Source of the DNA: Nitrospirota bacterium
Lineage (GTDB): Bacteria; Nitrospirota; Thermodesulfovibrionia; Thermodesulfovibrionales; SM23-35
Length of the DNA stretch: 64,000 nt
Assembly: GCA_014859105.1 (NCBI GenBank)
Contig: JACUUX010000006.1
Span: 1-64,000 of the forward strand
Direction: 5' to 3'
Program-made: the position numbers and the translations under genes
The notes under the pieces: generated by a model
Told to the model about the DNA's origin: nothing
Database searches by the model: none
What the model saw: the letters and a program-made list of their open reading frames with translations, nothing else
Shown: positions 1 through 7,637 of the stretch, piece after piece
Position numbering within the stretch: position 1 is the first letter of the stretch
How the letters are laid out: each line of letters opens with the position of its first letter

Positions 1-64
1 ATGGTATCATATTAAATACTTAATCCAAAATAATGCATTTTCCGGTTAATGAAAGGATATTTCT

Positions 65-1585
65 ATGCACATGAACAGATCAATACGCCATATAATTACA
101 GCCCTCTGGGAGCCGGTCAGGGATGTCCTTCCCATAATCATAGTTGCTATAGTTTTTCAGATATTTGTTTTACAAAAACCCTTCCCCGATATAATATCCC
201 TTTCCGCAGGAATCTTTCTCATAATTACAGGTCTTTTCCTTTTTCTCAAGGGTTTAAATATGGGCGTCTTTCCGCTGGGAGAAGGTCTTGCCTATCAGTT
301 CGTCAGGCGCGGGAATCTTTTTTATATCCTTCTTTTCGGGTTTGTCATCACATTTTCTGCAGTAATTGCAGAACCTGCCGTAACAGCTATTGCCATTAAG
401 GCAGAGGCTGTCTCGGAAGGTCGCATTAGCAACCTTGGCCTCAGAATAACCGTTGCTTCTGCCGGGGGGCTGGCTGTTTCACTGGGGATACTCCGCTCTA
501 CACTCGGACACCCTATTCATCTATATCTCATCCCTGGCTACATACTGATAATTATCACTACGTTTCTTGCGCCAAAAGAAATTATAGCTCTTGCTTATGA
601 CGCAGGAGGTGTCACTACATCAACCATAACTGTCCCGCTGGTGACAGCTATTGGCGTGGGGCTTGCCTCAAGCATCAGGGGGCGCAACCCTTTAATTGAA
701 GGTTTTGGTCTGGTAGGCTTTGCCGTTATGCTGCCTATAATTTTTGTAACAGGTTACGGGATTATGGCATATTATTCGGGCGACACGGTCCCAACCTCAA
801 TTTATACTGCTTCTGTGGTTGATAAAACATCAAAGACAGACCTGAACGGTCTTTTAATGATAAAAGATATATTGATAAACTTTGCCCTTACTCTAAGGGA
901 CATTATGCCACTCGTTGGAGCAATATTATTTTTTCAACTGGTTGTTTTAAGGAAGGCCATCCCTGACGCAGGCCGCATAATAACAGGATTCTTTCTGGTG
1001 CTTTCAGGGCTTTATCTGTTTATACAGGGTCTGAAACTGGGATTATTTCCACTCGGTGAGTCCATGGCATATTATCTCACACAGTCAGGTTCATTATACT
1101 GGATATATATATTCAGTTTCCTTATAGGTTTCTCCTGTACTATTGCAGAACCGGCGATTATTGCCATTTCATTAAAGATACAGGATGTGTCGGAAGGCTC
1201 GATAAACAGCTGGAAGCTCCGTCTCGTGGTAGCAGCCGGTGTGGCAACAGGAATAACTTTAGGCTCACATCGCATAATCACAGGAGCCCCTATTTACATA
1301 TATGTTATAGCAGGATATTTAATTGTTATAGTCTTAACCCTGTTGTCGCCGCGGTATATTGTCCCTATTGCTTATGATACAGGGGGAGCAACGACCAGTA
1401 CAGTCACCGTACCCCTTGTTACAGCACTCGGCATCGGACTTGCTTCCAATATCCCGGGAAGGGATCCATTTACGGACGGCTTTGGTCTGATTGCCTTTGC
1501 ATCAATATTCCCTTTAATCACGGTGATGGGATATGGTATTTTATCACGTCACCTTTTAAGGAAAGGAGACCATAATGAAGTTTGA
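65..1585 (+). CDS. DUF1538 integral membrane protein with an internal duplication
   Basis: 506-residue polytopic membrane protein of the DUF1538 family (transporter-like, substrate unknown). It is a tandem duplication with an offset of about 259 residues: FPLGE at 69-73 and 328-332, AEP at 102-104 and 361-363, YDxGGxTTST at 178-187 and 437-446, and GFGL at 213-216 and 472-475. The conserved acidic and GG/TTST stretches lie between hydrophobic segments and could form a substrate or ion path (inference). An AAAGGAT site lies just upstream of the chosen ATG. The stop overlaps the start of the PII-like gene by 11 nt, so the two are translationally coupled. The family is clear from the motifs; the role is not established. 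Confidence 0.88.
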   Translation: MHMNRSIRHIITALWEPVRDVLPIIIVAIVFQIFVLQKPFPDIISLSAGIFLIITGLFLFLKGLNMGVFPLGEGLAYQFVRRGNLFYILLFGFVITFSAVIAEPAVTAIAIKAEAVSEGRISNLGLRITVASAGGLAVSLGILRSTLGHPIHLYLIPGYILIIITTFLAPKEIIALAYDAGGVTTSTITVPLVTAIGVGLASSIRGRNPLIEGFGLVGFAVMLPIIFVTGYGIMAYYSGDTVPTSIYTASVVDKTSKTDLNGLLMIKDILINFALTLRDIMPLVGAILFFQLVVLRKAIPDAGRIITGFFLVLSGLYLFIQGLKLGLFPLGESMAYYLTQSGSLYWIYIFSFLIGFSCTIAEPAIIAISLKIQDVSEGSINSWKLRLVVAAGVATGITLGSHRIITGAPIYIYVIAGYLIVIVLTLLSPRYIVPIAYDTGGATTSTVTVPLVTALGIGLASNIPGRDPFTDGFGLIAFASIFPLITVMGYGILSRHLLRKGDHNEV

Positions 1586-1946
1586 TGTGGTTTTGGCCAT
1601 AGTGCCTTATGAAAAGGAATCAAAAGCTGTCTGCACTGCAAAAGAAGCAGGTGCCACAGGCGCAACAGTTTTTTCAGCGCACGGAACAGGGATCAAAGAA
1701 GCAAAAACCTTCTTCGGTCTGACAGTAGAATTAAAACAGGTAATACTATTAACACTGGTTGAGCGGCATATTGCACAAAGGGTTATGAAATCTCTCTATG
1801 ACGAACTGGATATGAAATCGCCGGGCAACGGTATTATTTTTTCCTTTCCTATTGATGCGGTTATGGGCCTTGAGAGCCAGCTTTCTGTCATTAAGAGAAA
1901 AGCAGAAGAGGAATACTCTGAAGAAGGAGGTCTGGAATGCCAGTAA
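1575..1946 (+). CDS. PII-like (P-II family) signalling protein
   Basis: 123-residue soluble protein with a PII-type ferredoxin-like fold: a beta-alpha-beta start (VVLAIVPYEKESKAV), a central loop with GTGIKEAKTFFGLTVE where the PII T-loop sits, and a C-terminal GNGIIFSFPIDAVMGL segment. PII-like proteins bind adenine nucleotides and usually regulate a membrane transporter encoded next door. Here the gene overlaps the upstream DUF1538 gene by 11 nt and the downstream CBS gene by 10 nt, which argues that it regulates the DUF1538 protein. It is not a canonical GlnB or GlnK. The ligand cannot be predicted from sequence alone. Confidence 0.8.
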   Translation: MKFDVVLAIVPYEKESKAVCTAKEAGATGATVFSAHGTGIKEAKTFFGLTVELKQVILLTLVERHIAQRVMKSLYDELDMKSPGNGIIFSFPIDAVMGLESQLSVIKRKAEEEYSEEGGLECQ

Positions 1947-2323
1947 CAGGAGAATTAATGAAAAGGGAAGTTGTAACCATACCTGCAGGTGCAACCATAA
2001 GAGAGGCGCTGACAGAGATGAAAAAAAGGGGGATAAAATCCCTGGTTGTTGAAAAACGCAAACCATCGGATGCCTACGGGATTATCACATTTGATGAAAT
2101 AGCCAAGGCTGTTATTGCTGAGGGTGCAAATTTAGATATGCTGAATGTCTTTGATATTGCATACAGACCGGCGATACAGGTATCGGAAAATCTCGATGTC
2201 AAGTATGCCGTCAGGTTAATGGTTAACCTCGGTATCAAGAGGCTCCTGGTGATTGACAACAACGAGCTTAAGGGCATGCTTTCGCTGACGGATGCCATAT
2301 ATCATTTTATTGATGCGAATTAG
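1937..2323 (+). CDS. Tandem CBS-domain protein
   Basis: 128-residue protein made almost wholly of two CBS motifs (about residues 5-60 and 68-126), with the typical GIITFDEIAKAV and GMLSLTDAIY ends. Such Bateman modules bind adenosine nucleotides. It is the third gene of the DUF1538-PII-CBS unit and overlaps the PII-like gene by 10 nt. With two nucleotide-sensing proteins in one operon, it probably helps report cell energy state to the membrane protein (inference). Its TAG stop codon forms the first bases of the TTARCCC-bounded repeat that follows. Confidence 0.85.
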   Translation: MPVTGELMKREVVTIPAGATIREALTEMKKRGIKSLVVEKRKPSDAYGIITFDEIAKAVIAEGANLDMLNVFDIAYRPAIQVSENLDVKYAVRLMVNLGIKRLLVIDNNELKGMLSLTDAIYHFIDAN

Positions 2324-2535
2324 CCCTTTTAATTCATACGGACTCTGTTCCAATGGTTGATTCATTAGGTTGTCATTCCCGTTTGCCGGGAATCCTTCTG
2401 AATCCCCCTTAGTAAAGGGGGTTAGGGGGTTGTTCAAAGAAAGATTCTGGACAAGCCAGAATGACAGAATAAATCTAAAACAACTTTTAATATCTTTGAA
2501 AATTAATTCATAATTTTATGAATAATCCGGGTTAG
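2321..2535. repeat. TTARCCC-bounded repeat, copy 1
   Basis: Intergenic repeat of about 215 bp. It is nearly identical over most of its length to part of 24089-24435 and similar to 63764-64000. The left end TTAGCCCTTTTAATTCATA and the reverse complement of the right end (CTAACCCGGATTATTCATA) form imperfect terminal inverted repeats. It encloses a TGTCAT...ATGACA repeat. The left TAG is also the stop codon of the CBS gene. It holds no gene. Confidence 0.8.
2371..2466. repeat. TGTCAT...ATGACA palindromic repeat (nested)
   Basis: MITE/REP-like unit with ends TGTCATTCCCG and GAATGACA. Inside is a second palindrome, CCCCCTTAGTAAAGGGGG, of the type that also occurs in frame in the ABC ATPase gene near 62.1 kb. 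Nearly identical to 24143-24238. Confidence 0.85.
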
Positions 2536-2562
2536 CTGGCGACGTGAGAAAGGAGTACAGTA

Positions 2563-3624
2563 ATGGGTGAACTCATACAAAACTGGAAATCCCTTGTCTA
2601 TAATCTGGGCATTATAATCGGGGCAGGGTTTATAGGTACTGTCCTGCATTTTATTCTTTTCCGGATATTTAAACATCTGAACAGATTGACCTCGGTTTTG
2701 GTATATGATTCTTTAATAAAACACTGCCGCCGGCCACTCGGATACATCATCCCTCTTCTGGCCATAAACTTTGCTATTCCTATCGTAGAACTTCCGCAGA
2801 ATATTTTCTACATCTTTGACAACGTCTTCCGTTCACTCTTTATTGCTTCGGTATCATGGCTGATAATCCGTTTAACCGTGGTTGCAGAGGATATAATACT
2901 GAGCCGTTATGACATAGGAGACAAAGACAACCTTCAGGCAAGAAAGCTGTATACCCAGATACAGACAATAAGAAAAATACTGACTGTGGTTATTGTAACT
3001 GTCGCTGTAGCGCTGATACTAATGGGTTTTGAGAGGTTCCGCCAGCTCGGTACCGGCATCCTTGCTTCAGCAGGCATCGCAAGCCTGATCATCGGCCTGG
3101 CCACGCAGAGGATATTTGCCAATTTTCTTGCCGGCATTCAGATAGCATTTACACAGCCAATCCGCGTGGACGACGTCGTCATTGTAGAGAATGAATGGGG
3201 CAGGATAGAAGAAATAACCCTGACTTATGTAGTGGTGAGGATATGGGATTTACGGCGTCTGATATTACCGATAAGCTATTTTATTGAAAGGCCGTTCCAG
3301 AACTGGACAAGGATATCCGCTGACATCCTCGGCACGGTTTTTATTTATACTGACTATACAGTGCCGGTTCAGGAAATAAGAGAAGAACTCCATCGCATTT
3401 TAAAGAACTCTGAAAAATGGGATGGCCGTGTATGGGTGCTTCAGGTAACAGATGCAACAGAACGCACGATGGAATTGCGCGCACTTATGAGCGCCCCCGA
3501 TGCTTCAAGTGCATGGGACCTTCGCTGCGAAGTGAGGGAAAAGCTAATCGAGTTTATCCAGAAAAAATACCCTGATGCCATGCCGAAAGTGCGTGCTGAA
3601 TTTCACAAACTGAAAGATTTTTAA
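2563..3624 (+). CDS. MscS-family mechanosensitive channel
   Basis: 353-residue inner-membrane protein. N-terminal TM segments (about 15-35, 60-80, 90-110 and 140-160) lead into the glycine/alanine-rich pore helix (about 163-185, ASAGIASLIIGLATQRIFANFLAG) and the MscS beta domain (QPIRVDDVVIVENEWGRIEEI), then a cytoplasmic alpha/beta domain. MscS channels release solutes during hypo-osmotic shock, which fits a window rich in compatible-solute enzymes. A GAAAGGAG site precedes the ATG. The gene converges on htpX with only 6 nt between the stops. A second, shorter MscS homologue lies at 37553-38440. Confidence 0.9.
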   Translation: MGELIQNWKSLVYNLGIIIGAGFIGTVLHFILFRIFKHLNRLTSVLVYDSLIKHCRRPLGYIIPLLAINFAIPIVELPQNIFYIFDNVFRSLFIASVSWLIIRLTVVAEDIILSRYDIGDKDNLQARKLYTQIQTIRKILTVVIVTVAVALILMGFERFRQLGTGILASAGIASLIIGLATQRIFANFLAGIQIAFTQPIRVDDVVIVENEWGRIEEITLTYVVVRIWDLRRLILPISYFIERPFQNWTRISADILGTVFIYTDYTVPVQEIREELHRILKNSEKWDGRVWVLQVTDATERTMELRALMSAPDASSAWDLRCEVREKLIEFIQKKYPDAMPKVRAEFHKLKDF

Positions 3625-3630
3625 GCCGTT

Positions 3631-4527
3631 CTATGCACTATAATCAGGATAAGCTGATTCCGATAGCGCCTTGATCCTGTCATCGAGGTCCGGGTGTGTA
3701 GAAAAAAGCGCTTTCAGTCCTCGCTTCCTGCTGCCCGAGATACCGAAGGCTGCCATCTGGTCAGGCAGATGGGGCTGACGAATTGAGGCCTTCAATGCAT
3801 CGAGGGCTCCGATCATAGGTTTTTTGCCCACAAGGGCAGCAGCCCCGCTGTCAGCACGATACTCCCTCATCCTCGAGAACCAGAAAACAATAATCGAAGC
3901 CAGTATAGCAAGGAATATCTCTGCCACAATAGTAGTAACCCAGAAACCTATTCCGTGTCCCCTCTCATTTTTGAATATAACTCTGTCAACTGTATAACCG
4001 ATAACACGTGCAAAAAAGATAACAAAAGTATTTATTATCCCCTGAATAATCGCAAGTGTTATCATGTCTCCGTTTGCGACATGCGACACCTCATGCGCCA
4101 GCACAGCCCTGACTTTATCCCTGTCCATGCGGCGGAGCATTCCGGAAGAGACTGCCACGAGGGCATTGTTCCTTTTCATGCCTGTAGCAAATGCATTCAG
4201 GTCATCTGAAGGGTAGATTGCAACCTCGGGCATTCCAATCCCCGACCTCTGTGCCAGCTCGGATACTGTCCCTACCAGCCAGCCCTCGGTCTCATTTGAC
4301 GGTGTGCTTATAACTTTCGAGCGTGTAAGCCTTTTTGCTGTCCATTTGGATAACGCAAGGCTTATAAACGCCCCTCCCATCCCAAAGACCGCAGCAAATA
4401 TCAGCAGTGACTGATAGTTTAATCCATATTCTGTAAGATAGGGCTGAACGCCCAGCAACCTCAGTACTGTGCCAAGCACTATTAAAATCGCCAGGTTAGT
4501 AATCAGAAAATAAAATACTCTGCGCAT
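3631..4527 (-). CDS. htpX: HtpX-like M48 zinc metalloprotease
   Basis: 298-residue membrane protease. Two N-terminal TM helices (about 5-25 and 38-58) are followed by the zinc motif HEVSH (145-149) with the third ligand in REYRAD (Glu about 222), and two further TM helices (about 158-178 and 198-217). HtpX degrades misfolded membrane proteins under heat or envelope stress. I chose the ATG at 4527 (MRRVFYF) because AGGAGG lies 5 nt upstream; an in-frame ATG 10 codons earlier has no such site. A TATAAT box is present about 105 bp upstream. Confidence 0.92.
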   Translation of the reverse strand: MRRVFYFLITNLAILIVLGTVLRLLGVQPYLTEYGLNYQSLLIFAAVFGMGGAFISLALSKWTAKRLTRSKVISTPSNETEGWLVGTVSELAQRSGIGMPEVAIYPSDDLNAFATGMKRNNALVAVSSGMLRRMDRDKVRAVLAHEVSHVANGDMITLAIIQGIINTFVIFFARVIGYTVDRVIFKNERGHGIGFWVTTIVAEIFLAILASIIVFWFSRMREYRADSGAAALVGKKPMIGALDALKASIRQPHLPDQMAAFGISGSRKRGLKALFSTHPDLDDRIKALSESAYPDYSA

Positions 4528-4631
4528 CCTAACCTCCTTTTCTTTTCCGGTTTGCACTGAACTGCAAAACCCTCAATGGAAATAAATCTTTTTAAGTTAT
4601 TGAACGAACTCTGAAGGAGACCTATAGAAAT

Positions 4632-4637
4632 ATTATA
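4632..4637 (-). promoter_or_regulatory. Possible -10 box for htpX
   Basis: A perfect TATAAT on the minus strand in the 129 bp between the AI-2E-family gene and htpX. The upstream -35 region is weak (GTGAAA at 17 bp), so this is a candidate only. Confidence 0.35.
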
Positions 4638-4656
4638 CAAATTTAACACAACTTTT

Positions 4657-5718
4657 TCACTGTGATGCACTATTTACTGCACCTGCATCTATGCTCCTGA
4701 ATATTTCGACCACGAGTGCAAGAACTGCCATTATCATAGGGCCCATAATAAACCCTATCAGTCCGAACAGTTTTATACCACCGAGAACACTGAAAAACAG
4801 CAGGATAAAAGGCATCTTTGTTCTGGTGCCGATTATAATTGGCCTTAAAAGATTATCTATCAGGCTAATCCCGAATGCACCGATAACAGCAAGGATGATT
4901 CCTTTGAGTATTTCGCCTTTAATAACCAGATAGACAGAGGCGGGCATCCATATAATAAAGGGGCCGATTAAAGGTAAAAAAGATGCAATTGCCATGGCAA
5001 AACCCCAGATAACAGGTGATGAAATCCCCAGCAGGGCAAATGCAAATCCTCCCACTGTCCCCTGAGCAAGCCCCACAACAACACCTCCATACATAGTAGA
5101 TATCACTATATCCTTTATCTTATTAACCAGCCTGTTCTTCTGTTCGTCATGAAAAGGCATATATTCAAGAACTCTTTTAAGAAAACCCGGCCCGTCCTTA
5201 AGCAGAAAAAATATCGAAATAGCCATGAAAATAAAATTTAAAAGTCCGGTTATAATTTCACTTATGCCTCTTCTAATCCCTGAAAGCAGTTGCCTTCCCA
5301 GTTGCGTCATATTTTCACTGACAGTCATATGTAGTTCTTCTTCTGTTACATTTAGTAAAGATGTTATTCGCTCAACTAAAGTCTTGATGATCGGATGCCG
5401 GGTAATATTTTTTATTGCCTCAATTCTTTCAGCATCTGCATAACCTGTTAAAGCACCCAGTTCCCTTACGAGCAGGAATGAGAGATATGATATGGGTCCT
5501 ATAATTATCAGGAGTATTACAATCAGGACAAAAAAAGACGCCGCCGGCTTCCATCTGATATATCTGAGGATTACGGTATAAAAAGGATAAAAGAGTATGG
5601 AAAGCACAATAGCCCATGCAATCGGGATTAAGAAAGGTCTGAATATCAGATAACTCAGATAACCAAGAATTAGCAAAAGAACTATCATCAATGTTATATA
5701 AAATCTGTTGGTACCCAT
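4657..5718 (-). CDS. AI-2E/PerM-family membrane protein (UPF0118)
   Basis: 353-residue polytopic protein of the AI-2E transporter/PerM family. Three N-terminal TM helices are followed by a soluble segment (about 85-150) and C-terminal helices with the family pattern GFAFALLGISSPVIWGFAMAI, LIDNLLRPIIIG and GLIGFIMGPMIMA. Members include TqsA (autoinducer-2 export) and Na+/H+ antiporters, so the substrate is uncertain. No quorum-sensing gene is nearby; the neighbours suggest an ion or envelope role (inference). Confidence 0.85.
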   Translation of the reverse strand: MGTNRFYITLMIVLLLILGYLSYLIFRPFLIPIAWAIVLSILFYPFYTVILRYIRWKPAASFFVLIVILLIIIGPISYLSFLLVRELGALTGYADAERIEAIKNITRHPIIKTLVERITSLLNVTEEELHMTVSENMTQLGRQLLSGIRRGISEIITGLLNFIFMAISIFFLLKDGPGFLKRVLEYMPFHDEQKNRLVNKIKDIVISTMYGGVVVGLAQGTVGGFAFALLGISSPVIWGFAMAIASFLPLIGPFIIWMPASVYLVIKGEILKGIILAVIGAFGISLIDNLLRPIIIGTRTKMPFILLFFSVLGGIKLFGLIGFIMGPMIMAVLALVVEIFRSIDAGAVNSASQ

Positions 5719-5740
5719 TTCTTTAACTCCCGTTAACGTA

Positions 5741-5943
5741 CTAACCCGGATTATTCACAAACTATGTTTATCAAGACAGGACATGGTATTTTCGCTCATT
5801 CTCAACCCCGATGAGATCGGGGCTTCCGAAGTATTTTGCCTTTTTATTATCAATATACACACTGTATGAATATCGGCAAAATAAATCCGCTCAAATACTA
5901 TGTCCTGTCTATACCTGAGAAAATTTATAAATAAAATAGACTA
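5741..5943. repeat. TTARCCC-bounded cruciform repeat, inverted copy
   Basis: Fills the whole gap between the AI-2E gene and the diheme cytochrome. The left end CTAACCCGGATTATTCAC matches the right end of copy 1. Outer arms AGACAGGACATGGTATTT (5774-5791) and AAATACTATGTCCTGTCT pair over 18 bp with one G.T wobble. Inside are a CCCCGAT-GAG-ATCGGGG hairpin and a second stem TATTTTGCC/GGCAAAATA. The junction sequences match the copies at 24.3 and 29.9 kb. The far end supplies the TAG stop of the cytochrome gene. Confidence 0.75.
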
Positions 5944-6246
5944 ATTATCTGCAGTATCTCCGTCCCCGGAAACGGCCACACCATGGGGAATATGGCATTT
6001 CGTACAGCTTTTATTATTCCAGCCAATGTGCTTTAAAGGATACGGCCTCGTACCTTTTATTCCATGACAGCTATCGCAAATATCCATCCCTTCAACCGGA
6101 TGAGGGACTGCCATAGCGGCTGTCACTGCGGTGGTTTCAGGGAACTTCAGCATTTCAGGGGACTGGATTAAGGCAAAGACAGCAGTTAATATAATGATAA
6201 TAATTCCTGTTGCAACCGCCAGTTGTGTAGAATATAACTGTCTCAT
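5941..6246 (-). CDS. Small membrane-anchored diheme c-type cytochrome
   Basis: 101 residues with an N-terminal hydrophobic anchor (about 9-28) and two heme-binding motifs, CDSCH (57-61) and CTKCH (81-85). Extra histidines at 49, 73 and 88 could be distal ligands. A periplasmic electron-transfer role is likely. The gene lies 18 nt downstream of the flavo-oxidoreductase gene and probably shares its transcript, so the two may form one electron-transfer chain (inference). It is shorter than NrfH/NapC quinol dehydrogenases, which have four hemes. Confidence 0.8.
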   Translation of the reverse strand: MRQLYSTQLAVATGIIIIILTAVFALIQSPEMLKFPETTAVTAAMAVPHPVEGMDICDSCHGIKGTRPYPLKHIGWNNKSCTKCHIPHGVAVSGDGDTADN

Positions 6247-6264
6247 AACTGGTCTCCCCCTCTG

Positions 6265-7590
6265 TTAAACAAAATTAAAACTCTCCGATTCAACATTTTC
6301 CAATGACAATCCTAAGTTGCCGAGTTCATTTTTGATAGCCTTTTGCATCGGGTCAGGTCCGCAGATGAAGTATTTATACCTCATCCTGTCTGCCGGCAGA
6401 TGACGTGCAATCATTTCTGCATTTATGCGTCCGCGTTCCCCCTGCCATCCCTCCGGAGCATCTCCTGTAATGATGTAAACAACCCTGAGATTTAGCTGCT
6501 TCTCAAGCTCGTCAAGATCCTCCCTGAAAGTCATTCCCTCCCAGGTTTTGTTGCTGTAGAACAGTAACACGGGACGTCTGTCATTCCTGTCTGCCATGGT
6601 CCGCAGTATGCTGATTACAGGTGTTATGCCAACACCCCCTGTTATAAAGATGTACCCCGGTGCAACATGTCTGTCAACTGTAAATGTCCCGTACGGGCCT
6701 TCGATATATGTACGGGTACCCGGCGCCACTTCTCCAATCCTTGATGTAAAATCTCCCAGTTCCTTTACCGTCACCTGCATACTGTCGGTTTTCATTGCAC
6801 TTGAAGAAAAAGAAAAAGGGTGTTCCCTGATAGAAAACGGTGACTTCCCTATAGTCAGCCATGCAAATTGCCCGGGCCTAAAATTCATGCCCTTGTGCCC
6901 CTCAGGCCGGAGTGTCAGTGTCCACGAATTCCCGCGTTCTCTTTTAACCTTTTCTATTGTGTAAGGACGTCTCAGCATAATTATCGGTTTCATAACACGC
7001 ACATATACAAGAGCAAGGAGCCATGCAGTAATCATTGTAATCCACAACCCCCGCTTTAAATATCCTTCCACATAGTACCCGACCCCGATAATATGTGCAA
7101 CAGACAGAGCTACTGCAACAACTGATATATAACCGTGAATGAGGCGCCAGTGTTCATAACAAAGGCCAAACTTAAGACGGTAAAGGGAAGTTACAATCAC
7201 TATGGCGAAGGCCAGCAGACCGGCTACGCCTACAATCATCCACCATGGAGAGATGACCGGGTTCAGCAATATAAGGGTTTCAGGGCTTGAAATGAAAAGG
7301 ATAACAGCATGCAGGAAAATAAACAGAAAAGCGATTAATGAAATATTGCGATGGAAGTGGTATACAACATCAATACCGTAAGGTGAAGTTAATCTCTGGA
7401 AGCGCCCTGTCAGAAAGAACTGCAGTCCCATCATCGAAAGTCCTACGAAGCCAAGACCGATAGAGCACTCCCTCCAGAAACCCCGCCCCGGTGGCGTCGG
7501 ATCTGTCAGCATGACAAAAAGAGGAGCTATTGTCAATGTGAAATATACTCCGATCAAGTAAGCACTCCTCAGAAAATGCCGCAAGCTCAT
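6265..7590 (-). CDS. Ferric-reductase-like transmembrane flavo-oxidoreductase
   Basis: 441 residues. The N-terminal half has about six TM helices with paired histidines (HFHRNIS and HAVIL; HWRLIHGY and HIIG) as expected for b-heme ligands of the ferric-reductase domain. The C-terminal half is a ferredoxin-NADP-reductase module: FAD motif EHPFSFSS (about 256-263), pyridine-nucleotide motif GGVGITPVISILR, and FICGPDPMQKAIK near the C-terminus. It should move electrons from NAD(P)H through FAD and heme across the membrane. The natural acceptor is unknown; the diheme cytochrome 18 nt downstream is a candidate. Confidence 0.87.
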   Translation of the reverse strand: MSLRHFLRSAYLIGVYFTLTIAPLFVMLTDPTPPGRGFWRECSIGLGFVGLSMMGLQFFLTGRFQRLTSPYGIDVVYHFHRNISLIAFLFIFLHAVILFISSPETLILLNPVISPWWMIVGVAGLLAFAIVIVTSLYRLKFGLCYEHWRLIHGYISVVAVALSVAHIIGVGYYVEGYLKRGLWITMITAWLLALVYVRVMKPIIMLRRPYTIEKVKRERGNSWTLTLRPEGHKGMNFRPGQFAWLTIGKSPFSIREHPFSFSSSAMKTDSMQVTVKELGDFTSRIGEVAPGTRTYIEGPYGTFTVDRHVAPGYIFITGGVGITPVISILRTMADRNDRRPVLLFYSNKTWEGMTFREDLDELEKQLNLRVVYIITGDAPEGWQGERGRINAEMIARHLPADRMRYKYFICGPDPMQKAIKNELGNLGLSLENVESESFNFV

Positions 7591-7637
7591 CTTAGTACCC
7601 TTTGCTTATCTTAATAAACATCCATTCCGGTAATTTA

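Noticed and set aside
1-64. Promoter for the DUF1538 operon
   Set aside because: Only 64 bp are visible and no convincing -35/-10 pair was found.
2371-2466. CRISPR-like or attachment-site origin of the TGTCAT repeats
   Set aside because: Copies are scattered singly, not in a spaced array, and no integrase or cas gene is present.
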